Positions 19,140 to 28,400 of a stretch of DNA of 44,906 nt are shown in pieces; the first letter of the stretch is position 1; each line of letters opens with the position of its first letter. The DNA lies in NCBI GenBank assembly GCA_017429345.1, contig JAFRPB010000060.1:1-44906 (forward strand), given 5' to 3'. The DNA is from Clostridia bacterium. Its GTDB lineage: Bacteria > Bacillota > Clostridia > Oscillospirales > Acutalibacteraceae. A program made the translations under genes and the position numbers. The notes beneath the pieces are model-generated. The model was given only the letters and a program-made list of their open reading frames with translations. It did no database searches and was not told where the DNA came from.

Positions 19140-19736
19140 TTACAGCACTCCTTTTGACGACGGCACCTCGCCCGCAAGCGCCGGATCGATCTTTACCGCT
19201 TTGGCGAGCGCGCGGGCGACCGCCTTGAACGCGCCCTCGATGATGTGATGGCTGTTCATGCCGTCGAGCTGCCGGATGTGCAGCGTAATATTCGCGCTGC
19301 GCACGAAGCTCTGGAAAAACTCCTCGGTCAGCTCGGTGTCGAAATCGCCGACCTTCTGCGCCGGGATCTCAAGACCGTAGCGAAGACAGCTCCTGCCGGA
19401 AAGATCGACCGCGCACTGGATCAGCGTCTCGTCCATCGGCAGAAGGATATCCCCGTAGCGCGTCACGCCGCGCATATCGCCCAGCGCCTCGGCAAAGCAT
19501 TTGCCCAGACAGATCGCGATATCCTCCGTCGTGTGGTGCGCGTCCACCTGCGTGTCGCCCTTGCATTTCACGGCAAGGTCGAACCTGCCGTGGTGCGCAA
19601 AGAGGGTGAGCATATGGTCGAGAAAGCCCACGCCGGTATCGATTTCGGCTTTGCCGGAGCCGTCCAGATCCAGTGACAGAAAAATATCCGTCTCTTTCGT
19701 TTTGCGTTCGATTTGCGCAGTTCTCATCTTCATCAT
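19140..19736 (-). CDS. hisB: HisB: imidazoleglycerol-phosphate dehydratase
   Basis: This 198-residue monofunctional dehydratase turns imidazole glycerol phosphate into imidazole acetol phosphate. Metal-ligand motifs GFLDHMLTLFAHHG, DAHHTTED and NSHHIIE are all present. It has no fused phosphatase domain, unlike the enterobacterial HisB, so histidinol phosphatase must come from elsewhere. The start overlaps the hisC stop by four bases (ATGA). In-frame ATGs at 19733 and 19727 are alternative starts. Confidence 0.97.
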   Translation of the reverse strand: MMKMRTAQIERKTKETDIFLSLDLDGSGKAEIDTGVGFLDHMLTLFAHHGRFDLAVKCKGDTQVDAHHTTEDIAICLGKCFAEALGDMRGVTRYGDILLPMDETLIQCAVDLSGRSCLRYGLEIPAQKVGDFDTELTEEFFQSFVRSANITLHIRQLDGMNSHHIIEGAFKAVARALAKAVKIDPALAGEVPSSKGVL

Positions 19737-20794
19737 TCCAAACCGTTTAATATTTCTTTGATATTTTCGATCAGCGTCTTCATCTCTTCGGGCGTGCCCA
19801 CCGTGATGCGGTTCCAGTCCCGGATGCGCGGGACGGTAAAGTGCCGCACGAGGATCCCGCGCGCCTTCAGCGCCTCATACAGCGCCGCGCCGGGGAGTTT
19901 TGCGTGCTTCGCGAAAATGAAATTCGCTTTTGATTCCGTGGCCGCGAAGCCCAGCGCCCGCAGATCCGCCTGCGCTTTTTCGCGCGTTTCGGCGACGAGG
20001 GCGTCCTTTTCGTCGTAATACGCCCGCGCGTCCAGCGCCGCTTCCGCCGCGACGAGCGAAAGGCGGTTGATATTGTAGGGGTTCGTGCAGTATTTGATCT
20101 TCTCGAGGTCGCGGATCAGCGCACAGTCGCCGATCCCGAAGCCCACGCGCGCGCCGGCAAGGGCGCGGCTCTTCGAGAAGGTGCCGACGACGAGCAGATT
20201 TTCGTATTTTTTCGTCAGCGCCGTCGCGCTTTCGCCGCCGAAATCCACGTACGCCTCGTCGACGATCACGACGTTGTCGGGATTCGTTTTTACGATGCGT
20301 TCGATCGCCCCGACCGGCATACAAAGCCCCGTCGGCGCGTTCGGATTCGCGATCACTACCGCCTTGCCCTTGCTGCAATACTGCGCGGGATCAATCGAAA
20401 GATCCTCATTCAGTGGGATGATCTCTGAGTCGATACCGTAGAGTTCGGCGAACACAGGATAAAACCCGTAGGAGATATCGGGGAACGCCGCGCCGCCGCG
20501 GCAGTACGCCGCGAATGCGAAGTTCAGCACCTCGTCCGAGCCGTTGCCGACAAAAACGTTTTCGGGCGTTACTTCGTACCGCGCCGCAAGCTTCTCTTTG
20601 AGCGCCTTGCAGGTCGGATCGGAGTAAAGGCGCAGATCCGCGACCTCTGCGGCGCTCACCGCCGCGATCACCCCGGGCGCGGGCGGATAGGGAAACTCGT
20701 TGGTATTGAGTTTGATATACTTTTTATCCCGCGGCTGCTCGCCGGGAACGTATTCCTCAAGCGCGCCGAGACGGGAGTCAATAAACTTGCTCAT
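19733..20794 (-). CDS. hisC: HisC: histidinol-phosphate aminotransferase
   Basis: This 353-residue fold-type I PLP enzyme swaps the amino group from glutamate onto imidazole acetol phosphate. LNTNEFPYPP opens the active-site region; FVGNGSDEVL, NPNAPTG and VVDEAYVDF are present, and the PLP lysine is in TFSKSRALAGARVGF. The start at 20794 has GGAG seven bases upstream. A longer frame reaching 20833 would begin inside the repeat element and is less likely. The stop overlaps hisB. Confidence 0.97.
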   Translation of the reverse strand: MSKFIDSRLGALEEYVPGEQPRDKKYIKLNTNEFPYPPAPGVIAAVSAAEVADLRLYSDPTCKALKEKLAARYEVTPENVFVGNGSDEVLNFAFAAYCRGGAAFPDISYGFYPVFAELYGIDSEIIPLNEDLSIDPAQYCSKGKAVVIANPNAPTGLCMPVGAIERIVKTNPDNVVIVDEAYVDFGGESATALTKKYENLLVVGTFSKSRALAGARVGFGIGDCALIRDLEKIKYCTNPYNINRLSLVAAEAALDARAYYDEKDALVAETREKAQADLRALGFAATESKANFIFAKHAKLPGAALYEALKARGILVRHFTVPRIRDWNRITVGTPEEMKTLIENIKEILNGLE

Positions 20795-20814
20795 AACACA
20801 ACTCCGTTTTTGTA

Positions 20815-21022
20815 ATAAATGGATAATGGACAATGGATAATGGATAATGGCGGAAAAGCGCTTCGCGCCTTTTTATAGATGTGCGGCAATGACATTATGA
20901 TAAACGGGATTAATACAGGGAAACTTTTTCTGCTGTCACAGTCCAAATAAAAAGTATTCTATCATCGGGGTACGGGGCGTACAGCCCCGTCCTTCATTAT
21001 CCATTATCCATTATTCATTGTC
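20815..21022 (-). repeat. Minisatellite-armed palindromic element in the hisD-hisC gap
   Basis: The left arm ATGGATAATGGACAATGG (from about 20819) ends in the hairpin around AAGCGC-ttc-GCGCCTT (20856-20871). The right end has GGGTACGGGG, a stem CGGGG-cgtacag-CCCCG (20973-20989), and the inverted arm CATTATCCATTATCC (20996-21010) running to about 21022. It has the same plan as the elements at 17289 and 18174. The TAA stop and last codons of hisD are inside the right arm. Confidence 0.78.
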
Positions 21023-22297
21023 CGTAACGGAACGACGTTCCGTCACGGAGCGCGCGTGCGCGTGCAGGCCTTCGCGGTCGGCGAAGGCGGCGACGTCGTC
21101 GGTCACCGCGGCGAGCGCGTCGGCGGTATAATAGGTAAAGGAATATTTCTTCACGTAGTCGTCCACCGAGAGGGGACTTGAAAATCTCGCCGTGCCGCCG
21201 GTGGGCAGCGTATGGTTCGGACCCGCGAAATAGTCGCCCAGCGCCTCGGGACAGCTTCTGCCGAGGAAGACGCTGCCGGCGTTGCGGATCTTATTGAGCA
21301 CGTCGAAGGGCGCGTCGGTGCAGATCTCAAGATGCTCCGGCGCGATCTCGTTGGCGATATCGATCGCCCTGTCGAGGGAGTCGGCGACGATGATCTTTCC
21401 GTTGTTGTCGATGCTCGCGCGGGCGATCTCCTCGCGCGGGAGCAGCGGGATCTGCCGCTCGAGCTCCGCGGCGGTCTTTTCCGCCAGCGCCGCGCTGTCG
21501 GTCACGAGCACCGCGGACGCCATTTTGTCGTGCTCCGCCTGCGAGAGCATGTCCGCCGCGACGAGGCGCGGGTCGCTTTTGCCGTCGGCAACGATCAGGA
21601 TCTCGCTCGGTCCCGCGATCATGTCGATGCCGCAAACGCCGAAGACCTGCTTTTTCGCTTCGGCGACGTAAGCGTTGCCGGGGCCCATGATCTTATCCGC
21701 GCGCGGGATCGTCTCGGTGCCGTAGGCGAGCGCGGCGATCGCCTGCGCGCCGCCGACCTTGAAGATGCGGTCCACGCCCGCGACCGCGGCCGCGGCGACG
21801 ATCTCGGGCCGGACGCCGCCGTCCTTCGCGGGGGGCGTGACCATCACGATATTCTTCACGCCCGCGATCTTCGCGGGGATCACGTTCATCAGCACCGAGG
21901 ACGGATAACTCGCCGTGCCGCCGGGCACGTAAAGCCCGACCGTCTCGAGCGGAACGATCTTCTGCCCGAGCACGACGCCGTCCTTTTCGTTGATGACGAA
22001 GCCCGTGCGCACCTGCTTTTCGTGGAACGCGCGGATATTTGCCGCCGCCCGCTCCAATACCGCGCGGAACTCCGGATCGACCTTTTCCACCGTCGCCGCA
22101 AGCTCCTCTTTCGATACCTCGAGGCTCGTGAGCTTCACTTTGTCGAATTTTTCACTGTACGCGAACAGCGCCTTGTCGCCGTTCGCCCGCACGTCGGCGA
22201 TCACGCCCGAGACGACGCCGCTCACGTCCGCCGATGCGGTCGCGCGCGCAAAGATCTCGTCGTTGCCGATCTCGCCGTACTTATATATTCTGATCAT
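21011..22297 (-). CDS. hisD: HisD: histidinol dehydrogenase
   Basis: This 428-residue zinc enzyme makes the last two NAD-dependent oxidations, histidinol to histidine. Family signatures are VPGGTASYPS, KIMGPGNAYV, AGPSEILIVAD, the zinc ligands in SQAEHD, the catalytic pair in APEHLE, and GPNHTLPTGG. The final Thr-Asp-Asn-Glu and TAA fall in a repeat-element arm. A TCCTC-type sequence just before the start on the + strand (GAGGAGGAAACG on the coding strand) is a strong ribosome site. The Fic gene ends 32 bases upstream, on the same strand. Confidence 0.98.
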   Translation of the reverse strand: MIRIYKYGEIGNDEIFARATASADVSGVVSGVIADVRANGDKALFAYSEKFDKVKLTSLEVSKEELAATVEKVDPEFRAVLERAAANIRAFHEKQVRTGFVINEKDGVVLGQKIVPLETVGLYVPGGTASYPSSVLMNVIPAKIAGVKNIVMVTPPAKDGGVRPEIVAAAAVAGVDRIFKVGGAQAIAALAYGTETIPRADKIMGPGNAYVAEAKKQVFGVCGIDMIAGPSEILIVADGKSDPRLVAADMLSQAEHDKMASAVLVTDSAALAEKTAAELERQIPLLPREEIARASIDNNGKIIVADSLDRAIDIANEIAPEHLEICTDAPFDVLNKIRNAGSVFLGRSCPEALGDYFAGPNHTLPTGGTARFSSPLSVDDYVKKYSFTYYTADALAAVTDDVAAFADREGLHAHARSVTERRSVTDNE

Positions 22298-22329
22298 AAA
22301 AATCGTTTCCTCCTCTTTTTTTTCAGGCG

Positions 22330-23193
22330 TCAGATCTCATCGGATTCATAATAATAGGAGTAGTCAACGCCTTTCATAAAGGTTTCCCGATCGTTTATCC
22401 TGTCTGTGAGCGCATTTTTTATCAATTCCGCGACTTGGGTATCATCAAACGGGCTTTTCTTCATAGCCGCAAGATACGCTTTTTTGTCGATCCGACTCCA
22501 ATCAACACATTTTGCAAGACTTCTTTTCAAAATAAGATCGAGCCATATTCTTGTGCTTCGTCCGTTGCCTTCCATAAACGGATGGGCAATATTCATTTCC
22601 ACGTATTTCTGAATGATCTCTTCCAACGTGCTTTCCGGCATCGCTTCTATTCTCTGAAGAATTTCCGGCAGATACAATGCGCTTGCGAAAGTGAAGCCGT
22701 TTTTACTGATGTTTTTCGATCTGATCTGACCTGCAAAATCATATAATCCGCCGAATAAATACGAATGGATCTGCTGAAGTCCTTTTACCGTTCCGATTTC
22801 GATCTCGTTGATGATTCCGCTTTCAAACAGATCATACGCTTTTTCTTTGCTTTTTTCATCCAATGAGCTTCCGAGAGACGATATCCACTTCCGGAACACT
22901 TCTTTCTTCGGACTTTTCACGATCGCCATCAACGAATCCAGCATTTCGTCGCTGATCACGTCTGTGTTATAGCGTTTTCCGTCTGCGGCGGTCAATTTCA
23001 GTTGTTTGCACTTTGCAAACAACTCGCCGCTGCGTCTTTTGAGCGTAGCCCAATATACCCTCGGATTCGACGTTTCCACAATTGCAGACACTACGTCTGC
23101 CGCGCAAAACCACCATTGCGAAGATTCGTCATCCCACACGGAACGCACGGGAATATCATCAAAAAAACGAATCGATGTTTTTATCCGGCTCAT
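22330..23193 (-). CDS. Bro-N/Fic fusion protein, probable protein adenylyltransferase
   Basis: This 287-residue protein has an N-terminal Bro-N-like domain (about residues 7-105: [24 protein letters not shown]), as in phage antirepressors. A C-terminal Fic domain follows, with the full active motif [12 protein letters not shown] (His204 to Arg215). Fic enzymes move AMP, or other groups, onto target hydroxyls. The C-terminus reads DYSYYYES, matching the (S/T)xxxE inhibitory helix of class III Fic proteins (Ser279, Glu283), with Ser in place of the usual Gly/Asn after the Glu. The gene is more AT-rich than its his neighbours and splits hisG from hisD. The start at 23193 is 8 bases after the hisG stop; 23226 is an alternative that would overlap hisG. 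Its target and purpose are unknown. Confidence 0.85.
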   Translation of the reverse strand: MSRIKTSIRFFDDIPVRSVWDDESSQWWFCAADVVSAIVETSNPRVYWATLKRRSGELFAKCKQLKLTAADGKRYNTDVISDEMLDSLMAIVKSPKKEVFRKWISSLGSSLDEKSKEKAYDLFESGIINEIEIGTVKGLQQIHSYLFGGLYDFAGQIRSKNISKNGFTFASALYLPEILQRIEAMPESTLEEIIQKYVEMNIAHPFMEGNGRSTRIWLDLILKRSLAKCVDWSRIDKKAYLAAMKKSPFDDTQVAELIKNALTDRINDRETFMKGVDYSYYYESDEI

Positions 23194-23200
23194 TTGTTTG

Positions 23201-23827
23201 TCACCCTTCGCTGCAGATCCGCGCAAGCTCCGCTCGCAGCGCTTCGATCTCTTCGTGCTTGAATTTGAAGCTGACTTTGTTCGAGATCAGGCGCGCGCTG
23301 ATCGGCAGGATCGTCTCGAGCGGCGCGAGGTCGTTCTCGAGCAGGGTCGTGCCGGTCTCGACGATATCGACGATCACGTCCGAAAGGCCGAGGATCGGCG
23401 CGATCTCGATCGAACCGTTGAGCTTGATGATATCGATCTCCCGGCTCTTCGCGGCGTAATACTCGCGCGCGATATGCGGGAATTTCGTCGCGACGCGCAG
23501 AACGCGCTCGCGGTCGTCGTAAAAATCCTTCTTTCCCGCGACGCACATGCGGCATTTGCCGATGTTCAGATCGAGAAGCTCATAGATATCGGGCAGGTAT
23601 TCCGCCAGGATATCCTTGCCCGCGACGCCGATATCCGCAGCGCCGCGCTCCACATAGATCGCGACGTCGGAGGGCTTGACCCAGAAATAGCGGACGCCGT
23701 TTTCTTCGGACTCAAAAATCAGCTTGCGGTTGGCCTCTCTGATCGACGGGCACGCCTTGCCCGCCTGCTCGAACATCGCGTAGACTTTTTCGCCGAGCCT
23801 TCCTTTCGGAAGCGCAACGTTAAGCAT
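23201..23827 (-). CDS. hisG: HisG (short form): ATP phosphoribosyltransferase catalytic subunit
   Basis: This 208-residue protein catalyses the first committed step, joining ATP and PRPP. It opens [14 protein letters not shown]. It carries the [13 protein letters not shown] segment and the PRPP-binding loop [14 protein letters not shown] near residues 147-160. The C-terminal ACT-like regulatory domain of the long form (about 300 residues) is missing, so it must pair with HisZ, encoded directly upstream. The start overlaps the hisZ end by eight bases. Confidence 0.97.
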   Translation of the reverse strand: MLNVALPKGRLGEKVYAMFEQAGKACPSIREANRKLIFESEENGVRYFWVKPSDVAIYVERGAADIGVAGKDILAEYLPDIYELLDLNIGKCRMCVAGKKDFYDDRERVLRVATKFPHIAREYYAAKSREIDIIKLNGSIEIAPILGLSDVIVDIVETGTTLLENDLAPLETILPISARLISNKVSFKFKHEEIEALRAELARICSEG

Positions 23828-24932
23828 CTGCGCCGTCCCCCTTTCCGCGAAGATCGATAATACGCGCGGCGGTCACGCCCGCGTCTGTTCCGCGCTGCAC
23901 GCGCACGCGCTCGCCTGCGGCGGCGCGCTCGTCCCGCAGGCGCAAAATTTCGCCGACGGGCGTATCGTCGTCGTATAAGATCAGCACATCCGCGTCTTTG
24001 CGGTCGCCCGGCGCGCGCAGCTGCTCCAGAAGATCGAGATACAGCGCAAAGCCGATCGCCCTGCCGCGCTTACCCATTTTTTCAAGCAGGCTGTCATAGC
24101 TGCCGCCCGCGAGCACGCCCTGCGGAATGCCGTTGATATAGCCGCGGAAGATCACGCCGTTATAGTAATTCATATCGTTGACGATCGAAAAATCGATATT
24201 GACGTTCCTGTCAAGACCGGTCGCCTCGAGCACGCGGCAGAGCTTTTCCAGCTCCGAAAGCGCCGCGTCGGTCTGATCGTTGACGGAGAGCGAGGAAAGC
24301 GTATCGAGCGAGGCGCGGAAGGGCGCGTACAATCCCGCGAGCGCGCAGAGACGGTCGCGGTCTTCGTCCGCGACCCCGTTTTCGCGGCAGATCAGCTCGA
24401 TGTAAGGCGCGTTTTTCTCCGCGATCGCCGTAACGAGCGCTTCGCGCGTCCGCTCCGACGCGCCGAGGTGCGCAAGAACGCCTGAGACGAAGCCCATATG
24501 TGAAATATCGAGGATCCAATCCGCAGAGACAAGGTCAAGACTGCGGATCGCCAGCGTCACGACCTCGGAAATATCGTAAAACCCCAACGCGCCGACGCAT
24601 TCGAGGCCCGTCTGGGTGATCTCACGGAATTCGCCGCCGTTCTCGGCGCGGTACACTTTTTCATTATAATATACTTTCTGCGTCGCGTCGGGCGTCGCGC
24701 CCGCGTTTTTGACGATCGAGAGCGTCACGTCGGGCTTGAGCGCCATCAGCCGCCCGCCGGGCTCCGTGAACGTGATGATGCTGCCGCCGACGAGAAAGCT
24801 TTTGTTTCGGGCGTAAAAATCATATTCCTCGAATTTGCTCATTCGGAAATGACGGTACCCGTATTGTTTGTAAAGCGAGCACAGCGAGCGCGCCGCCGCG
24901 TCGGGAGAGGGGAGCGTGATTTCAGCAGCCAT
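23820..24932 (-). CDS. hisZ: HisZ: ATP phosphoribosyltransferase regulatory subunit
   Basis: This 370-residue paralogue of histidyl-tRNA synthetase is the regulatory partner of short HisG. It shows the class II core (YRHFRMSKFEEYDFY, GGRLMALKPDVTLSIV, YYNEKVYRAENGG) but is shorter than HisRS and has no anticodon-binding domain of the usual kind. It allows HisG activity and histidine feedback. It is the first gene of the operon. The ATG at 24932 follows GGAGGT by a few bases, and a strong promoter lies about 55 bases upstream. Confidence 0.96.
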   Translation of the reverse strand: MAAEITLPSPDAAARSLCSLYKQYGYRHFRMSKFEEYDFYARNKSFLVGGSIITFTEPGGRLMALKPDVTLSIVKNAGATPDATQKVYYNEKVYRAENGGEFREITQTGLECVGALGFYDISEVVTLAIRSLDLVSADWILDISHMGFVSGVLAHLGASERTREALVTAIAEKNAPYIELICRENGVADEDRDRLCALAGLYAPFRASLDTLSSLSVNDQTDAALSELEKLCRVLEATGLDRNVNIDFSIVNDMNYYNGVIFRGYINGIPQGVLAGGSYDSLLEKMGKRGRAIGFALYLDLLEQLRAPGDRKDADVLILYDDDTPVGEILRLRDERAAAGERVRVQRGTDAGVTAARIIDLRGKGDGADA

Positions 24933-24987
24933 GGAAACCTCCGGAATTCTGGGCGATTGGGTTATAAGACATTGTAAAATATGTTAT

Positions 24988-25016
24988 ATCATACACTACT
25001 TTACCGCTGTAGTCAA
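24988..25016 (-). promoter_or_regulatory. Promoter of the his operon
   Basis: On the minus strand, TTGACT (25016 down to 25011) and TATGAT (24993 down to 24988) are spaced by 17 bases, close to the sigma-A consensus. The predicted leader is about 50 bases, too short for a T-box or a classical attenuator. Confidence 0.85.
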
Positions 25017-25024
25017 GTAAAGTA
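24997..25024. promoter_or_regulatory. Palindromic operator candidate over the his promoter
   Basis: A perfect 8-bp inverted repeat, TACTTTAC (24997-25004) and GTAAAGTA (25017-25024), has a 12-base centre that contains the -35 box. A dimeric repressor bound here would block RNA polymerase. HisR/YerC-type (TrpR-like) repressors are known for Firmicute his genes, but the match to their motif was not checked. Confidence 0.6.
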
Positions 25025-25302
25025 TATCAGGGAAATTCAAATTTCTCCGCGCGGAAAGCCGGAACAGGGCCCGATGCGGCGCGCGGCGGCGATTCCGCGG
25101 CGCCGCGGAAAGGCGATTCGGGGGAAAGAAGCCGTTCTGCAGGTGAACAAACTGTTACGGAAATATGTTTTTTGGCGAGGAAATATATCGTTTTAACAGA
25201 AAAATTGTGGTAAATATCCGACAGGTTTGTTAATTATTTTTCGCAGTCTTACACTATTGACAAATTGTATTCGATAATGGACAAAAGCGGGCGATTTGTC
25301 GC

Positions 25303-25330
25303 TTGCAGAATGTTAAATATTTCGTATAAT
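25303..25330 (+). promoter_or_regulatory. Promoter of the 1912-residue protein gene
   Basis: TTGCAG (25303-25308) and a perfect TATAAT (25325-25330) are separated by 16 bases. The leader of about 95 bases holds two stems: CGAAAGGG with CCCTTTCG (about 25349-25373), and GCCCC-gt-GGGGC further on. The GGAG ribosome site follows before the ATG at 25434. Confidence 0.65.
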
Positions 25331-25433
25331 TGGTATTAGAGTCGTTATCGAAAGGGGGCATTCTGCCCTTTCGGTAGGGTTTCCGCCCCGTGGGGGCGCA
25401 TTCATCACGTAAGAATCAAAAGGAGATGTTCTT

Positions 25434-28400
25434 ATGAAAATGGCCAAAAAGGTTCTGAGCGTATTCCTTGCCGCTTTGATGCTTATGGGCACCGTGGTCT
25501 GCGGATTTTCCGCGACTGCGGCGGAGAATAAGTATGCAAAGTTCATCACCGCCCTCAAGGACGGCAGCAACACGCTGGACAACAACAGGGAATACTACGT
25601 CAAAGACCTCAACAACTACACGGTCGTCAACGAGACGGACGACTGGAGCGACGAGGGCAGCACTGTTGCCTATAAGCACGTGATTACCGCGAAGGATAAC
25701 TACAGTGTCGACGGCTACGGTCTGATCACGCGTGCGGCGCAGGCGTTCTACTCGATCGTTGACGACGTCAAGTCTTATAAATACGGCGTCGGCGGTTATA
25801 ATACGGAAGAGATCGCCAAGCTCATCAAGACGAAGATCTATCCCGAAATGAGCGGATCTTCGCATCTTGTGCGCACCAACGACGACGGCACGAAGCTTTA
25901 TGTCGCGCCGACGAGCGTGCTTGTCGACCAGGGTACGGACGATATTGTGACCATCGATCAGTACAGCTTTCTGCGTCTGCAGGCGACCGTTATGCCGCAG
26001 AACGTCAGCAACGGCAAGGTCTTCTGGCGCGTGATTTCGGGTACGAATTATGTTGACGTCGATCAGAGCGGCCGTATATACGCGTTCCGTCCCACGCCCG
26101 TCGACGAGCCGGCGATCCTTGAAGCGATCGCGGTCGATTCCATCAGCGTGACGAAACCCGCGGTATACGACGCGGCGGGCAACGTGATCGAAGCGCCGCG
26201 TTTCAGTATGGACAACGCAAAGTCCACGCTGTTCTATGTCGCGGTCAGGGATATCGTCTTTAACGATCCCGTTACCGGCGTTCAGGCGGCGGATTCCTCC
26301 CCTGAGGAGCGCGCTCTCGCGAACTACAGCCTTGACGCGCTTCCGAACTACGGCAAGACCGCGAAGCAGATCCAGGCGGAGCTCGCCGAGGTCGTTCCCC
26401 CGCACATGGAACATGACGACGCGGTCATCGTGACCGATCTGCTCAGAAAAGAGAGCCTGACCGACGCCGAATACAATACCCTCGCGCAGTACTGCTATAC
26501 GCAGATCCAGAGCGCGGTACTTGAGAAGGCGAACGTCAATATCGCGAATTACAATCTCGCGGCGCTTTCCTCCTCGGGCCTTGATTCCGTTGTGATCACC
26601 GCGATCAAAGAGATCATCCGCGATCAGGCGACGTCGTTCCTCAACAGCTGCGACTGGACGGATGAATATTCGTTCTTCAACGCCGAGGCGCTGGTCAATT
26701 ACTATCTCGGCAACGGCGGCGTCGTAAACAACGCGAACTGGTTCCATACGTTTGTCTTCACCGTCGCGACCGATATCGAGACGGTCATGATCGATATCTT
26801 CCATGAGAGAGGCGGTTTCGACTCTACGGCCACGACCTACCCGAGATTTTACGTGACGAATTTCACCTATGAGTGGAAGCATATCAGAGAATACGACGAG
26901 TCCGGCACAAAACCCCGGTATGTGCTCGACAATGATTATTATAAGCAGACCTCCTCCAGAGAGTATGAAAGCAACGCGTTCAACGAGCTTTCCGCGCTGA
27001 ACACCGCGGCGGAAGCGATGCGGAACGATACTGCCGGCGTGAATGCCGCGACGCTGTCAAGTGCGGACGCGCATCTCTACAGCACCGAAATGGACAACGC
27101 GATGGCGGCGGTCGTCGCCCGTCACTATTCGACGGAGCTGATCGAAGCCGCGTTCGGCAACAAGTATTACTGGATCCTCAGCCAGTATAACACCTACCGC
27201 GGGAACTACACCAACGATCAGGCGAGCACCGCGGGTGTGGACCATCCCGAGCTTTACGGCTACCGCGACAACGTCCGTTACGACGATAAGACCGAAAACA
27301 AGAATTCCTATTCGCTGACCGCGGGCAAAATGACGCAGATCACGTCCACGATCGACGCGATGCTGACCGATCCGAAGGTTGCGCAGGTCATCAGCGGTAT
27401 CACGAAGTTCGAAACCGGCCGTTTCGCCGGCACCCCGATCTACGGCGCGCAGTACGGCACGAACTACACCACTGCCAAGGAGCTGCTGCAACTTCTTATC
27501 AAATCGCTGCTGTATACCGACCAGTTCCCGCATATGATCCTTAAAAAGGTCTATCCGATGCTCCAGGAGCTTGTCGAGGTGACGCTTCACGAGCTGTGCC
27601 TCGGCGTCGAGATCCCGACGTGGGTTAAGGTTCTTACGCTCGGTATTTCGGGCGATAACCTTGAAGAGCTGATCTGGAACATCGGCGAAAGCCAGATCAA
27701 GGACTCCGCGGACCTGGTTATATACGCGCTGACCGGCCAGGATATTTACATCTACCCCTACGATCTCGTCAACAGCTGGGACAGCGTGACCCGCAACAAG
27801 TTCAAAACGATTTACGATATGTTCAACACGTCCTACTGGGCGACTTATATGAGCGGCCATCAGGACGTCGAGTGCACGAACAAACCGGGTCACGGCGTGC
27901 GTGAGCACGGCTGGGAAGACGTGACCGACGAGCAGTGGGAGATCCTCGAACAGGCGTGGCAGGTCAACGGCAGCCGCGAGCGTTTCGTCGACGCGATGAG
28001 CGCCTCGCTGAACGGACTTGTACCGCTGCTCAGACCGGTTCTGACGGCGAATGATATGCCGGCTGTCGAAGTCCCGATCAAGCTGCTCAACCCGAAGGTT
28101 CGTATCAAGTCGATGGAGCTGTATCGTATTCTGATCGCTCCGCTGTTTGACGCCATCGGCATCACAAGCACCTACGGCGCGAAGACCGTTGCGCAGGTCA
28201 ACGCGATGTCTAACACGGAATATCTTCCGAACATTCTCAATCCTCTGCTCAACTGGGTGGAACAGTATGCGCTGAACAACCCGATCCAGGCGGTTTCCGA
28301 GCTGCTGGTCAACCTGAGCTCGCTGCTGCGTTATACCGGCGGCGAGAACTACGCCGGCTTTGTCGAGTGGGCGCTGCATCAAACGCCCGGTCTGAGACTG

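Noticed and set aside
24933-24987. A histidine T-box or attenuator before hisZ
   Set aside because: The predicted leader is about 50 bases, with no T-box sequence, specifier stem or terminator.
25257-25285. A perfect TTGACA (25257-25262) as the promoter of the 1912-residue protein gene
   Set aside because: No acceptable -10 box lies 16-18 bases downstream; the TTGCAG/TATAAT pair at 25303-25330 fits better.
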